A stretch of 64,000 bases of DNA, taken from assembly GCA_038496445.1 (NCBI GenBank), contig JALMLS010000322.1, positions 1,116,001 to 1,180,000 on the forward strand, in the 5' to 3' direction. A model generated the notes under the pieces. It was not told the origin of the DNA. It saw only the letters and a list, made by a program, of their open reading frames with translations, and did no database searches. Shown piece after piece: positions 1 to 12,995 of the stretch (position 1 is its first letter; the number at the start of each line of letters is the position of its first letter). Source of the DNA: Trichosphaerium sp. ATCC 40318 (lineage: Eukaryota > Discosea > Flabellinia > Trichosidae). The position numbers were made by a program, and so were the translations under genes.

Positions 1-3000
1 TCTGCAATTATCGATTTTCTTGGTATGCTTCTAGTTTTTTTTTTTTGTCTTTCAGTTGACAGGACATTCCCCTAATGACTTTACAATTTAGAAGCTACAG
101 AATTAGAAAACGAATATTTATTTACGCGAAGTTCAGATGCTGTATTGCGACAGCAGGTGGATGATCGAATATTTGACATAAGGTTCAACCAACGCTTGTG
201 TTTCGCTTTTCAACTAATTTTTTCTCTTTTTTTAACAGCATGGTTGACAGTCCACCAATTGTAAGTGCACTTATCCTTGACTATCTTAAGGCTATGCCAC
301 ATCCATTAATACCATGGGATTTCTATGATTCATGTTTGGGCGCTTTTGAAGTGAAGGACGCGGTACGAACAATTTTTTTTTTGATTTGTTGATTTATTGA
401 TATCAATGCTTCAGGCTGCTCGTTTCGAGATTGCCAATTTTGTGCTTCGCAAAATTCCACTGTTGAACTTGGCTGTATTGCGCAAGTTGTTCGCATTCCT
501 CCATACGTACAGCGCGCAAAAATCAGATAAGATTAAACAGCTTGGGTTAAAGTTCTCTACTCTTGTTTTCAGACCTAAAAACGAGCGATGGCAGAGGAAG
601 AATTCTCAAAAAGCTCAAAAAGCAACTCGAGCTATGATGACTAATTTTGATGAAATCTTTGGTGATTTACGTTCACCTGATAATCAAAATGATGTTTGGA
701 ACAAAGGATCTGAAATTCTGGATCTAGAGCTTGAACAATTCCCAGAATACAAGGAAGAGGACCGTGATTGGATGGTAAACCTGGTTTTTTTCTCTTTTTT
801 TTTCTAATGTTTTTGTGCAGGCTAAAGTTTTGGAATTTATGAAGGACAAGCACTACGAAGGTGATGAAGAGTTTGAGTACGTCATCTGTATACAAAACTT
901 TTTGCTTAACCAGGTGTAGTTCTGGCGAAGGTGATCTTATACATCACCCACAGACCGAGTCTATTCCGACTCCTCAACCTCCGAAACAAGAGGTCCAACA
1001 GCCAAAAAAAATAGTCAAAGAAATGCCACCGAAAGCACCTTTGCCAAAGCCTAAATCACTGGTTCAACAAGAAGAAGAGTTGTGGGATATTGATGTACGG
1101 ACATCATAGTGCTTTTCTTATACTTGAAACTAATATTGCTGCAGACTGGTGACCTTGATGAATGGGGCGACGATGAACAAGCTTCTGGCTTAAAGGATAA
1201 GATTAAGTTGTTAACTGATGATTGGGACGAAGACGATTTTAACAACTCTAACGTTTCAACTGGTTCTGAAGAGTCTAGCAGTGGCTCTGTTGATTTTTTC
1301 GACCTTCAAAACAGAGGAAAATCAGTACGCTATGAGAAATTTCTTGTTTTGTTTCCCTTCGATGTATATATTCTAACCACTATACTCTTCTTAAGATTGC
1401 AAGTATTAAAACCAAACTTATTGCATACATTGACAAGAAGACATTCGTTAAAGTAGAAGCTGAAAGCGAAGCAAAAAAACTGGAGAATTTATACAAGGTA
1501 CTTTTACATAGTCTCGTTGTCTCATCTTTCTAATACTTTGTTCCCTAGTCTATTGACTTGTCTGATAAGCTCAAAGCTCACTTCTTTGGTGATAATGAGC
1601 AACAAGGAGATTCAACGCCTGTTAAACAAGAAATCAAAGAAGCTCCTAATAAGGAGAACAAGGCTCCAACTCCATCCGTTGTACTACCTCCAACAAGTCC
1701 TATAACGGACATAGAGCTTCCATTGCCTGCAGTGGCTGCCTTGAAACCAAAAGCATCTACCTCAACTGTGTTGGATCCGCCATCCATGGTTATTTCTACG
1801 CCAACAAAGCCTGCTGTCGTTAAGGATGATAATAGTCTTGATAATAGCAAGTCTTATGGAGATATGGACTTTAGCGAGTCTGAGTCTGAGGTACGTCTTT
1901 TACTGCAACAAAAAGTAGCGAAAAACGTGCTTAAACTTGTACTAGTCCTTTGAGGATTCAGAGTCGGATTCTGAGCAAATGAGACTTGCTGCAAGAGAAC
2001 AAGGACGCAGACGTATGAGAAGTCGTAACTTTGTAATATCAAAGAAAGTTGCAAGACGTATGGCAAAGTCTGCCAAGTCAGGTGTATTTTCAGGTGCGCA
2101 CTACCCCCGGCCCGATTTGTAATTGTACTATGTTTTAACCAAAGGAGATAGGGTTGACACTAGATCCAAATCCAACCGCCGATACTACTGCTCAAGATGA
2201 TGAGTTTAAATTTGAGAACTTACAGGCTCTCAGACGAGAGATAAAGCAAGCCCCACCTGCAAGACGAAGTAGTAGCTTGAAGGTATGCAGTATAACACAG
2301 TCTATAAAAGATGGTTTCAATTGAACCATTATTCTTGAAAGTTTGTGAAACCTTATTCTTTTTTTTTAAGGTTCCTGGTGACACTGACACGCCTGAACTG
2401 CGTGAATACGATATGACTATATTAGGATCTGGCATGAAGCGTAGTGCGTCATCATACACGCGCCTTCGATCCCCTAGATCGCCTACTAATATGAAAACTA
2501 CAAAATACCCTAGAATGGGTGCTGGTGTGGAACAGTGCGTGTTTTTTGAACCTAAAACGTTTTTTCCTGAAGTTTCCTCTAACTTAATTTGCTAGTAGCT
2601 CTAGTGCGGACTCGTTTAGGACTCCACCAAAACGTAATAAATCAACACGAGATGGACGTATTGCTGCTAATCTAACAGCGTTAAGTGCACGTTTGTCTGC
2701 AAGACATAAGGCGAAATCAATGAGACTACGTAAAAACAAGATAGGTGGATCACCACCTGTTGTGCCAAGAAGAGACGGATTGTCTGATATAGAGCAGCAA
2801 CATAGACGTCTCCAACTATTGAAGAAACTTCATAAGTTGGAGGCTGAAAAATTTAAGGATATGTTAGACGATGACATAGCAAACAGTCAGTACGTCTCTA
2901 AAACTTGTGGATAGCTTTCTAATTATCATTTTACTAAAACTCTTTTTTTGAAGGTCTGACGATGAATCTGAGTCCTTTATGGATGAGAGTGAGGAACGGC

Positions 3001-3170
3001 AAACGCCCAAAGGAAGCCCTGCTAAACCTAAGTCTATTTTAAAGAATAGGCCAGCACCAATGTCACCTAGACAACAATTCTTGTTGGATATTCAACAGGT
3101 TGTACGTTTGAAGAAAGCGAAAAGGCAAAGTGAAATAGCTGCGCTAAGAGCAGCAAGCAAAGAGTTTTAA
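1..3170 (+). CDS. RhoGAP-domain protein, 3' part (5' end off window)
   Basis: Multi-exon gene cut by the left edge. Joining exons (about 92-182, 240-362, 415-774 and so on) gives a protein with the second half of a RhoGAP fold: PHPLIPWDFYD, then FEIANFVLRKIPLLNLAVLRK, then LKFSTLVFRP in the place of the family's NPxLLRP motif. This suggests GTPase activation on a Rho-family G protein. The catalytic arginine would be encoded upstream of the window, so activity cannot be judged. The upstream exon resembles the linker seen in DEP-RhoGAP proteins, but no DEP domain is visible. About 600 residues follow that are low-complexity: acidic clusters (DEWGDDEQ, DDWDEDDF), Pro/Lys stretches and Arg/Ser-rich tracts, probably disordered. 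At least ten introns begin GTACGT/GTACGG-like and are about 40-80 bases. The stop TAA ends at 3170. Family call is good; exon detail is approximate. Confidence 0.7.
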
Positions 3171-3391
3171 AACAAAAAAAGTGCTAGAATGTAAAACATA
3201 GTTTGTAAAGTAAATCAAGTGATACACCCATAACTACAGTGGTCAGGTAGTGGTTTTTGGTAAAACCAATCAGTGAATCAAAGCAGGAGAAAGAGAAACT
3301 TCGAAGAGAATGCCTCACGTTAAGTATTGTTAAGTCTTACACGAAAATCATTCTTTACAACCTTACACATCAACAACAACACCTCTAAACA

Positions 3392-5161
3392 ATGGCCAAA
3401 CCTACCTCTCGTGTTACACTATCCCATGCCACTCTTGTTCAAGCACTAGCTTGTGATGTATCCTCAAAAATGACAGTAACGGCTTCACTCAAGGCACCGT
3501 TAATTGAAACAGATGCCCATAAATCTAGGTCTCCCGTTGACGTTGTATGTGCCGTTGATGTTAGCGGTTCAATGGCAGGTGTTAAGCTCCAATTAGTCAC
3601 CCGTTCTTTAGAGTTTATGGTTTCTGTGTTAAAACCTACTGACCGCTTGGCAGTCGTTGTGTTTTCGGATGGCGCTCGTCTTTGTTTCCCGTTTGTTAAC
3701 CTAACCGAGCTTGGCAAAAAAACAGCCCTTGATTCGATAAGAAGTATTCGCGCTTCCGGACAAACTAATATCTCTGCCGGGCTTCATATGGCCTTAGATC
3801 TTGTTAAACAAACTCCTTCGTCTGCTAATGTGTCATCTGTTGTCCTGTTTACTGACGGCTACGCCAATGTTGGCATTACCAAAATCGAACCGCTTTGTGC
3901 TAGTATAAAGGACCGTATAGCCGCCATTGATGATACGGCTTGTTCTATTAATGCTATGGGATTTGGTAACCATGACGCCGAGTTTCTAACGGCTATAGCT
4001 GAAGAGGGAATGGGCATGTTTTATTACGTCGACAAGCCTGACTCTATTGCCACGGCCTTTGGCGATGTTATTGGCGGATTATTAAGTGTAGTTGCGCAAA
4101 AAGTTAAGATTACTTTGGAGGCCGCAGACGACTCTGTTGTCATTGAATCTGTGCCGACAGGTTACACAAAGACTAATCCTATCCCTGGTAAAACCTCTAC
4201 GGTATGTATATCACTTGGCGACTTGCTGAGCGAAGATAAAAAGGATTTTGTTGTTTTCTTAAAGGTACGTACCTGGAACTGCGTTTTTTTTACTTTTGGT
4301 CGTAAGCGCTTATGTTTTTCATTTAGTTATCGCCTCACTATACCTCTGCCATCCAGTCTCTTCTCAAAGTGACAGTTTCTTACCATAATTTAATCAGCGA
4401 CACCAACGAATTGTCAACAATGGACATTAAAATAGCAAGGTACGATCCCAACACCAGCAATTTTATGCAAAAAAAAGTTGTAAAAACAAATTTATCTTAC
4501 TAATTTCGTGATTAGGCCAAAAGCGAGTGAGATCACGGCTGAACAAAAAATTCCAAATGTGGGTGTCCTTAGACAAACACGTCGTATCCAAACAGCTGTA
4601 GCAATGAAGCAAGCACTCCAGCACTATAACGCGAACAACGTTCATGCTGCCAAAAAAGTGATTCTAACCGCTATGACTACTTTGGCAAAAGAAGCAGCAA
4701 AAGATACAACAATAGCGAACTTGCTACAAGATTTGAAACAATGCCTTCAAAAAATGGACCAAAAGGGCGCTAGAGGATATTTAGTATCTCAAAGGCAGTC
4801 TCACATGCAACAACGGTCTAACGCAATCAATACTTGCTACTCCAACACTCGACAAATGGCGTGTCAACAAAGTACACGTGCTTATGTTAATAAGAATACT
4901 TTACCAGGAAAGTCAGGATATGGTCCAGTGAGAGTACGTGGCACTCGTTCTTGGTACCAACGCTCACATTTTTATCAGCAACATCCAAACCATCCCAGCA
5001 CCAATAGGTACACTCCCTATGTAGCACCAAACTGTTATCCACAAGCGCAACAACAGCACCCTCAACAACAGCAACAGCAACAGCGCCCTCAACAACAACA
5101 ACAGCAACAACGCCCTCAACAACAACAGCAACAACTCCCTCAACGCCAACGATTTCATTAG
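3392..5161 (+). CDS. vWA-domain protein with Gln-rich C-terminus
   Basis: Three exons (3392-4264, 4327-4439, 4516-5161) keep one frame through two GTACG introns. The N-terminal 250 residues form a von Willebrand factor A domain with an intact MIDAS: D56-V-S58-G-S60, a T in GQTNIS near residue 128, and FTDGY near 152. Metal-dependent ligand binding is therefore likely. There is no signal peptide, so it should be cytosolic, as in the vWA/VIT and copine-like or E3-associated proteins. The middle is helical (residues about 330-430). The last 40 residues are almost entirely Gln and Pro (5040-5158), coded by pure CAA/CAG runs. This is a length-variable tract. The start ATG follows an AC-rich leader and is the first in frame. 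The partner and pathway are unknown. Confidence 0.75.
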
Positions 5162-5435
5162 CCCCGACACATTGCCAATGTGCCAGCTGTATTTTTATGA
5201 ATAAATTAGTCTTTTTGTTTATCGTAGGTACATTCATTGTTTTTTATTGGAAAGAAAAAGTGTACTATTCTGTTCATTTCCAATCCGAATAGGATATTAG
5301 AACTACTCCGCATCAAATTTGCAGCTTATTTCCAAGTTGGTACATTTTTTGTTGTTTATTGTTAATGCACGTTGTCTACTGTACAGCTTGCTACACCCAG
5401 CTTGTAAAAAACTTGTGTGTTTTGTCAATATTTGG
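5162..5435. other. Convergent intergenic gap
   Basis: About 270 bases between the 3' ends of the vWA gene and the PARP gene. It holds an AATAAA-like signal (ATGAATAAATTAG) soon after the vWA stop. No coding signal is visible. Confidence 0.5.
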
Positions 5436-8400
5436 CTACAATTGGATATTATCAAATGTAGTAGGTGGTATCTTAAGGCCAACAGCACGTGTTGTACAGT
5501 GCTTGTTACTTGCATTGAAAATAAACAGGTATCGAGTAATAATGTGGTCCTCATTCGACTAAATCATAATGATTAGCGTCAAAACGAATCAATACACAAA
5601 ATCCATTGTGGTCTTGACAAAAAAAACCCGAAAACAACTAAAGCGTACAATAACGTAGTATGGATTAGCTTTATAGCCTCCATTGATGACCTCACATAGT
5701 GCCATAACTTGTAATCCAGATGTACCAAACATAGACTTTGTCCAACCCTAAGAGCAATCCAAAATAAGACGAGAGCAATGCACAGGTGCTTTAGCATCGA
5801 TAAAATAAATAAGAACGTACACTACCGGTTTTGGCATAACTGAGGGAGGTTCCAGAGTCTGGCGCCAGGTAAATCCCATTACCATAGACAGCACCTGTAG
5901 TCATGAACTCGGTACCACCTAAGTTAGTAATGTTAGAAGACAACGTCTCTTCTCTCTTTTTTTGTCAAGCAAATCATTTCATTGATTTGGACGTACTGTA
6001 GTTCTTGAGACCTTGACGCAAGATACAATGCCAATTGTTGAAAGCACTACCATGGAAAGCATAGAAAGAGCCCTTTTTCTTCTTTTCTTGTTGAAATTTA
6101 AGCTCCTTCTTCGGTGGGCAACTAAGAAGTAACAGTTGTATTGTAGTTCCTATTTGAGTAATACGCTAAATTCATGTGTAAATAGAAGCAACTCACTTGA
6201 AGCGATAGTAATTTGGAAAAGGCAAAAACATAGCGTTATGGTTGTGCGTACATCTGAAGGTTTGAGTGAAGACATGTGCGCCCTGTTACTTGTCAAGCAC
6301 CACCTCAAGAGAGGATAACACAAGATGTCAATACCGTCAAGATATTCCTTGATCGTTGGGCTATCTGGAAACTTTTGCAAATCCGCAATAGAAGGGATCT
6401 TCTCCAAGACATTACCCACTTTTGTCTTGTCGGGTTTTCCTGAAGAATTCTTGAATGTGTGTATAACCTCTTTACCTCCTACAACTTGCTAATACCCATG
6501 GTAAGAACAGTAACTTGTAATCCAACCACGGCCAAAAAAAGACGTACGCGGACTTCTATAGCATTTGGGAATGGGTTAAAGCGCTTAATGTCTCCCATCG
6601 CAGCTACAATACATAATCAGCATAATCAAATTGCAATAGGTCATTTGTGAAGGTCTTACCCGCTTTGGTGGAACTAATGAGGAGATCGACGACCTGACCC
6701 TTCGATTTAATAATGGCGGCAACATCAACTCCCAATCCATATTGATCGTAACTGTACAGGCAGAGTGGGGAATCACAAATAGAAGGCTTTAACATCTCGA
6801 AAGCCAATGGTTTGTTGCATATGACACATGTCTTTGTACATCGCATCGTATTACCGACAAGCTCATTGGCCACGTCCAAAAACAAATGTGTATTGGTTGG
6901 TGGCCAATGTTGTCTCATGTAATCCTAAAAATTATACTGTGAGCCAACGAACCCACTAGCGTGCAAAGAGATAAAAATAAAAGCAGATTCCCATACCTCA
7001 ATACGTTTTTGTAATTGCCAAGCAAGTCCGAAACTAGCAACGTCCTTTAAGTATTTGGCGTCCAGAGCACCGTCTCCAGTCTGGTAGAGTGACAGTGCAG
7101 GCAACTATAGTTTTGATAAGACAAACAGTTGATTGGGCTTTAGTTATCATTTACCTTGTAGGCATCCATGTAGTATGGTGCAACAAGTTCTATCTGTATG
7201 ACAATACGCTTGTTGGGATTTATACCCCAAACTTCACACAAAATATCTGACAAGAATCCTCGAGGATCCAACGCCATACGAACTGTGTAATCGCCTGTAG
7301 TGTCTGTGAGCACTGCAATGTTCTGTTTGCCATGCAACTTTTCATATTCTGCAACATGTTGATGAATCTTGGAAGATGTCTGACTGGTGTCTTGATGGAA
7401 TGTATCATCGTCAAAGTCCATTCTAGTTTATTGTCATCAGCGACAAAAAGATTGAAACTACAAGTTGCTCAGCGTACCCGAAATCACCATCGTCATCTGA
7501 AAATGCACGGACACTCTCGAAAAGCTTTGTATGGGTTAGCGAGGATTACAACAAATCATCTTGTTCTTTAAACTTACAGAGGCACGGCCTTTGCTCTTGA
7601 ATTTGGGTTGCTTGTTTACAGGGAACACAGGCGATGGTGGTACACCTATTTTGTCAGCGTACTCCTTTACTACCCTATTCATTGCGCTTGTAATCGATCC
7701 TAATGTTCCTATTCTTTTTTGTGAATAATAGAGTAAACTATTTTGTCAATTGGACAAATGTTAATATGACGCGTACCCAACTCAACGACACCATCGTTAG
7801 TGAATAACATGTACTCGCCACGTTCAATGTTGTCTGGTATCATGAGCGTCACAGTTCTTTCTGTATCCTCATCATCTGCCTTCATTGTGAATACGAGGTT
7901 ATCGCAGTCATCCTCTTCCACATCTGAAAAAAAAAACCAGGTGAGTGTTAATCGAGGTAACAAAGGGGTGATGAAGACCCGTCATTACCTGTAACTAATG
8001 AAGAACCCGTTGTAATACATTTTTGACATATCAATGAGATTTGGTCAGCACGAGAAGCTGGTACAGACGACTCTAATGTGCTATCACCTCCAGTGGGTTT
8101 TGGATCTTTCTTTTTTGGCTTATCAGGCGTATTCGCTGTTACCACTTTGACATTCTTCTTTGGTCTCTTTTTCTTTTTTTCAAGCTCAGCTTCCTTCTTT
8201 TCTACGGCATCCTTATTTTCAGCACTAGAAAGTAGGTAAATAAACTCGAACTAGCATAAAATAGTGCGCTGTGAACAAAAAAAGCGTACCGGCCTATGCG
8301 ACCAGAACTAGATCGTCTGCCTTTAGTAGGACCAGTTGGGGAGCTTTTAGGTGCAGTGGATGGGCTACCAGTACCTAACAAGCAGTCAACACGGTACATC

Positions 8401-9398
8401 TATCAATTTTTTTTTCACTGTTTTAATTCCTAATATGTACCCCGCTTCTTTCTGCCTGGGCTCTTGCCATCCTCTCCATCTTCCCCATCTTCTCCACTTT
8501 CGCTATCAGAATCATTATCTTCCTGGGGGATGTTAAATTTGTAGGTGTTGGGGGGAAGATTCAAATAACAAAATTATCGTGCCTCTATTACAACGAATTT
8601 GGACTGTTCAAGCAAGTTGTCTTTGTGTGCCCAATGTTTAGAGACAGTCAATGCTTTGTTCTCTTCCTCAGGTACTTTACCAGCTACCGTGGAGGCGCTT
8701 TCATTTAATCCAGAAGATGCACGACCTACTCCATCTATGCCTTTTCCCTTGCGACTGCGTGTTGCCTTGCTGTCGCCATAAATTACTTTAAGATATATCT
8801 GTCCGGACACTGTGTCTTTCTTCTTCCTTTTGGAGAGCGTGAACCAATCATCCAATACGTCTTCGTCCTAATTAAGGCAGTTAATCATGGACAACGTAAA
8901 TTAACAAAGAGGATATACGTACCTGTATCATGTTTGTATTGAATTTAATGGTCAGTATGCCCAAAAATTTATCCTTGAAAAAAGTATGCTTCTCCCATAC
9001 ACGGACTACTACACCCGCAAAGTCTGCGCCCTTTACTTTACTATTTTTATTCGGTCAGTTTAAAAAAAGTATGAACACTAAATGCGCCACGGAGCTAAGC
9101 TACTGTAATTTTGAGGCTACACACAAATACGTAACGTCATACGAGCGTGGGTAACTGAAACTGAAGCAAAAACGTACAACTTTAGCGTGTCGTTCCAGAT
9201 CGGATTAGAGCTGTTCTTGTGAGAGTTAGACTTCTTTTGTTCGGTAGCATCACCCTTCTGGTCTAAAATATCGACAGTGCAATATATTTTACGCGAGCTC
9301 GCCAGGTTTTTACCCTTGCCCACTGGTTTTGATTAGTGCTGGAATAAAATTGTGTAAATAGCCATTGACGCACCAACAACACGTATCTCTGCAGACAT
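5436..9398 (-). CDS. C2-domain fused to PARP6/8-type ADP-ribosyltransferase
   Basis: Read right to left. It begins MSAEIRVV (ATG at 9398) and runs into a C2-like domain (9320-8780; GKNLASSRKIYCTVDI, NPIWNDTLKL, VVVRVWEKHTFFKDKFLG, IYLKVIYG). A Ser/Lys/Asp-rich linker follows (8780-7430). Next is a region like the N-terminal fold of PARP6/8 (ILCEVWGINPNKRIVIQIEL, 7421-7140). After it comes a Cys-rich patch, CVICNKPLAF with ICDSPLC, plus VVDLLISSTKAG (6850-6680). The catalytic domain is at 6420-5436: CYPLLRW, SNRAHM, FYAFHGSAFNNWHCILRQGL, GAVYGNGIYLAPDSGTSLSYA, and DHIITRYLFIFN. The H and Y of the triad are present. The third position is not Glu, as expected for mono-ADP-ribosyltransferases of this subgroup. 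About 13 introns start GTACG. The C2 part suggests membrane or calcium-linked targeting. Confidence 0.82.
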
Positions 9399-9767
9399 TA
9401 TAGGATCTTTTACCGACTACGGATCCCTTTACAAGCGTTCACCAACAACAAAGTTATTTATGGCTTTAAGCGAAAAGCGGACGAAGAGTCTTTGAAGGTC
9501 AATTTTTATGTACTACAACGTTCACTCTTTATGGCAGACCAGTTTGCACTGTATAAAAAACTAGCAGTTGTAAGCAATGAGAGCTCTGACACGCTCATTG
9601 CACGCATAAAAGTACAAACTTGATGACATTTTGCTTCTACGCACTGCAATGATCTAACAAGGCGTAGAATGAATTTTTGCGTGGAGCTTATTCTGTAGTT
9701 CCCCAATTGGCCAGCGAGCTAGAGAAATCACCTGGAGCATTGCATCAACTATACGGGGGATTGTTTA
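9399..9767. promoter_or_regulatory. Divergent promoter region
   Basis: About 370 bases between the starts of the C2-PARP gene and the SPINDLY-type gene. An open stretch from an ATG at 9460 could be an alternative first exon of the latter, so the length of this gap is uncertain. Confidence 0.4.
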
Positions 9768-12700
9768 ATGGTATTCTCAAAACTAGAAGCGACACTCAAT
9801 CGTTTAGGGCTCGTAAATCGTGTCAATGGCGCTGAGGCAGCTCGTACGAGAAAAGGAAATTACAATAGTTAAATATTGACAGTTTACGCTCAGACGTCGC
9901 GGTACGCATAGAATCAGCTATTAAAAAAGCTACCAGTGGTGGAATGGCAACTTGTGATGCGTTGGATGAAGCTGGCGAGTTTCTGGGCGTCCTGCACAAG
10001 GAAAATGGAGATCTCATCAAGGCGGTTAGCAAACTTTCTCATTTACCAAATTAATTGAGTGTCAGATTGCGTGCTTCTCGACTATTTTGATGCGCAACAC
10101 TAGCCAGGATCCAAACGCAATTGGTATGCACTTTCTAGCTGTGTGCACCGTTGATATGGGCACAAAATTAAAGATGAATGGAGATGAAATTCGTGGTAGG
10201 AACAAAGAGTTTAAGCATTAGTTAGTAATCACGTTTTGTTTTCAGGTGTTGAACTCTACCAAAAGGCACTCACGATAGCTCCTACATATGCACCAGCGCA
10301 CTATAATATAGGCGTAGTGCACGCAGAAAAAGGAAATCTAGATAGCGCGCTAAAGTGGTTTGAATCATGCTTGCAACACGATCCAGGTTGTTCTGAAGCC
10401 ATGTGTAATGTTGGCGTTATACATAAAGAACAAGGCCGACTTGATGATGCCATTTGCGTCTACAAGAGGACAATAGAGGTAGCTGACATATTAAGCTTTG
10501 TGTTATTTCTAATGCCATCTATAGCTGAATCCGGCGTTTACACTTGCGTATCATAATGTGGCGATTGCGCTTACAGACAAGGGAGTTGTCCTAAAGTTGC
10601 AAGGAAAATTCAAAGAAGCGATACAGTTGTACAAAGAGGCGCTTGTATACAAACATGATTATGCTGATGCTTACTACAACCTCGGGGTTGCATACACTGA
10701 TATCAAGAAGCATATGAGAGCGGTACGCAATTAGTATAGAGCATACATCCCAAAAGTGACTGGCATCCAAAGCTTCAAATGTACAACCTTGCCATTACTT
10801 TCAACCCTCAGCACGTGGCAGCAAGCAACAACTTGGGTGTACTTTACAAGACGTTGAACAATGTACCACTCGCTGTAGCTACGTTCTCTCGAGCACTTGC
10901 AATCAAAGGACCTCATTTCATGCAAACTATCAATAATCTAGCGGTATCGACTTTAGGCGTTGTTAATAAAACCTTCTTACCTGTTACAGGTCGTGCATAT
11001 TTTAGCGAATCAACTAAGGAAGGCCAAAAATATTCTGGAAGAAGCCCTAGCACCTGCCGTTGTCTCAGGTACAATCAGATTTTTGAATACTGGTAACGAT
11101 TGTAGAGTGTGCTTGTACACCAGGTCATGTGGCTAACACATGGAACAACTTGGGAGTTGTATTCAGAGAAGAAGGAGACATCAAAAAGTCTTGTGTATGC
11201 TTTGCAAAGGCTTTGGCTTTAGACAAGAATTGCCGTAACGCAGGACACAACCGCTTGCTTGCCCTCAATTGTATGTTAAACAATTTAGTTAATAGGATGT
11301 TAATACAATTGAGTTTTTAGATCCAGAGGATTTGGACTTGAAAGTAGTGTGGACCGCACATCAATCGTGGGCTACCACATTTAAAGAAGTGTTTTCTCCT
11401 GTACCAGGGAAGCGAGAGGCGTCAAAAACCCGACCTATAAAGGTTGGGTATGTGTCTCCTGATTTCTTTACCCACTCAGTATCCTACTTTATTGAGACTG
11501 CTTTAAAGCACCATGACCCTAAACGAGTGCATATAACATGGTAATGCCGAACAAAGAGGTGGTTTGCTTTTTATAGTATTCTAACGCGTTGTACTGTAGT
11601 TACTCAAGTGTCGAGAAACCAGATGCCAAAACAAAGCGATTGCAGTCATACGCACATCGATGGGTAGATATTCACCAGCTATCAGCTGATGCTGTAGCAG
11701 ACCTAATTGTCAGTCACGAGATTGATATACTAGTTGATCTTGCAGGACACACTGCCAATAACAGATTAGATGTAATGGCCAAGGGCACGTGCCTTATCAT
11801 AGCCTTATGATTGAAAGGTTTAGATACGACCCTATTAACTTTTTTTACAGGTGCTGCGCCAATCCAGGTCACTTGGATAGGATATCCCAACACCACTGGA
11901 TTAACTAACATAGATTATCGCCTAACAGACAGTGTGGTTGATCCAGTGGGAACAACACAAGAATACAGCGAACAACTGGTTAGGTAAATATGGAATAATG
12001 ACACTTGGTTTTTTAAGGCTGAGACTCTATCGTTAGAATACCTGGTTGCTTCCTCTGCTACACTCCAATAGAAAACCCACCACCCGTGTCTCCATCGCCT
12101 TGTGTAACTAACGGCTACGTTACATTTGGATCGTTCAACAATGTGTGCAAGGTGACAGCGCCACTGTTAGACGCTTGGTCCAACATATTACAGCGTGTGC
12201 CTACAGCAGTAAGTGCACTAATGTGTCATCCTTTTGTCTTACCTATTATCTGATAGAGGTTAGTACTAAAATCTAAAGCTTTTGGAGACATGGCGCTATG
12301 TGATAAGACATGGTCCGAATTCAGGAAGCGAGGGATAGACAATCACAGGTACCTCTAAGAAACCAAAGCTGTGTTTGCGCTTACCCTTTCTCAAAGAATT
12401 AAATTACTATCATTTGTACCTGCAACAACCTCTCATCTGTCGTGCTATGACACCATGGATATAAGGTACAAATCTCTGCAAACCATACAGCGCTAACTTA
12501 ATTTCACAACAGTCTGGACACTTTCCCTTACGCTGGTACTACAACAACAGCTGAGTCCCTTCTTATGGGTGTGCCTGTCGTTACGTTGCAAACCAACACA
12601 GAACAAGACAAAACTGGATGGTCCTACTTCCACGCAACAAATGTTGGTGTAAGCATCCTACACGCTATCGACGCCAAAACATGGATTGCCCAGAGCATAC

Positions 12701-12960
12701 AACAGTATCAAGATATTGCAGTGAGCATGGCATCTGACAAGGACGCCCTAGTAAAAATAAGGCAAAGGCTACGACAACAGATGTTATCTTCTCCTTTTTG
12801 CGATGGTACGCTACATAGACACCGCGCTATACAATGCGTTCTCAATTGGCCTTTAGGTAGTGGTTTTACAAAAAAATTGGAGGGGATATACGAACAAATG
12901 GTGGACGATCCTTCGGCGTTACAGACTACACAGCAAAACGTTGCACAAAAAAAAGAATAG
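9768..12960 (+). CDS. SPY: SPINDLY-type TPR protein O-glycosyltransferase (GT41)
   Basis: Exons joined from 9768 give MVFSKLEATLNRLGL, then a series of about eight tetratricopeptide repeats (for example YAPAHYNIGVVHAEKGNLDSA, NTWNNLGVVFREEGDIKKS). The sequence DKNCRNAGHNRLLALN that follows is a hallmark of the SPINDLY subgroup rather than animal OGT. The catalytic half (11340-12960) shows KVGYVSPDFFTHSV, EIDILVDLAGHTANNRLDV, PIQVTWIGYPNTTGL, YVTFGSFNNVCKVT and LDTFPYAGTTTTAESLLMGVPVVT, all conserved GT41 segments. Plant SPINDLY uses GDP-fucose on nuclear and cytosolic proteins; donor choice here is not shown by the sequence. There are about 13 introns. The first intron (9844-9893) was set by frame. 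An upstream ATG at 9460 is an alternative start. It has no signal peptide. Confidence 0.88.
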
Positions 12961-12995
12961 AATCTTGATCAATTTGTATGTACATAAATATTTAC

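Noticed and set aside
4887..5237. Minus-strand frames rich in Val/Ala/Glu or Leu.
   Set aside because: They are antisense readings of the CAA/CAG tract of the vWA gene.
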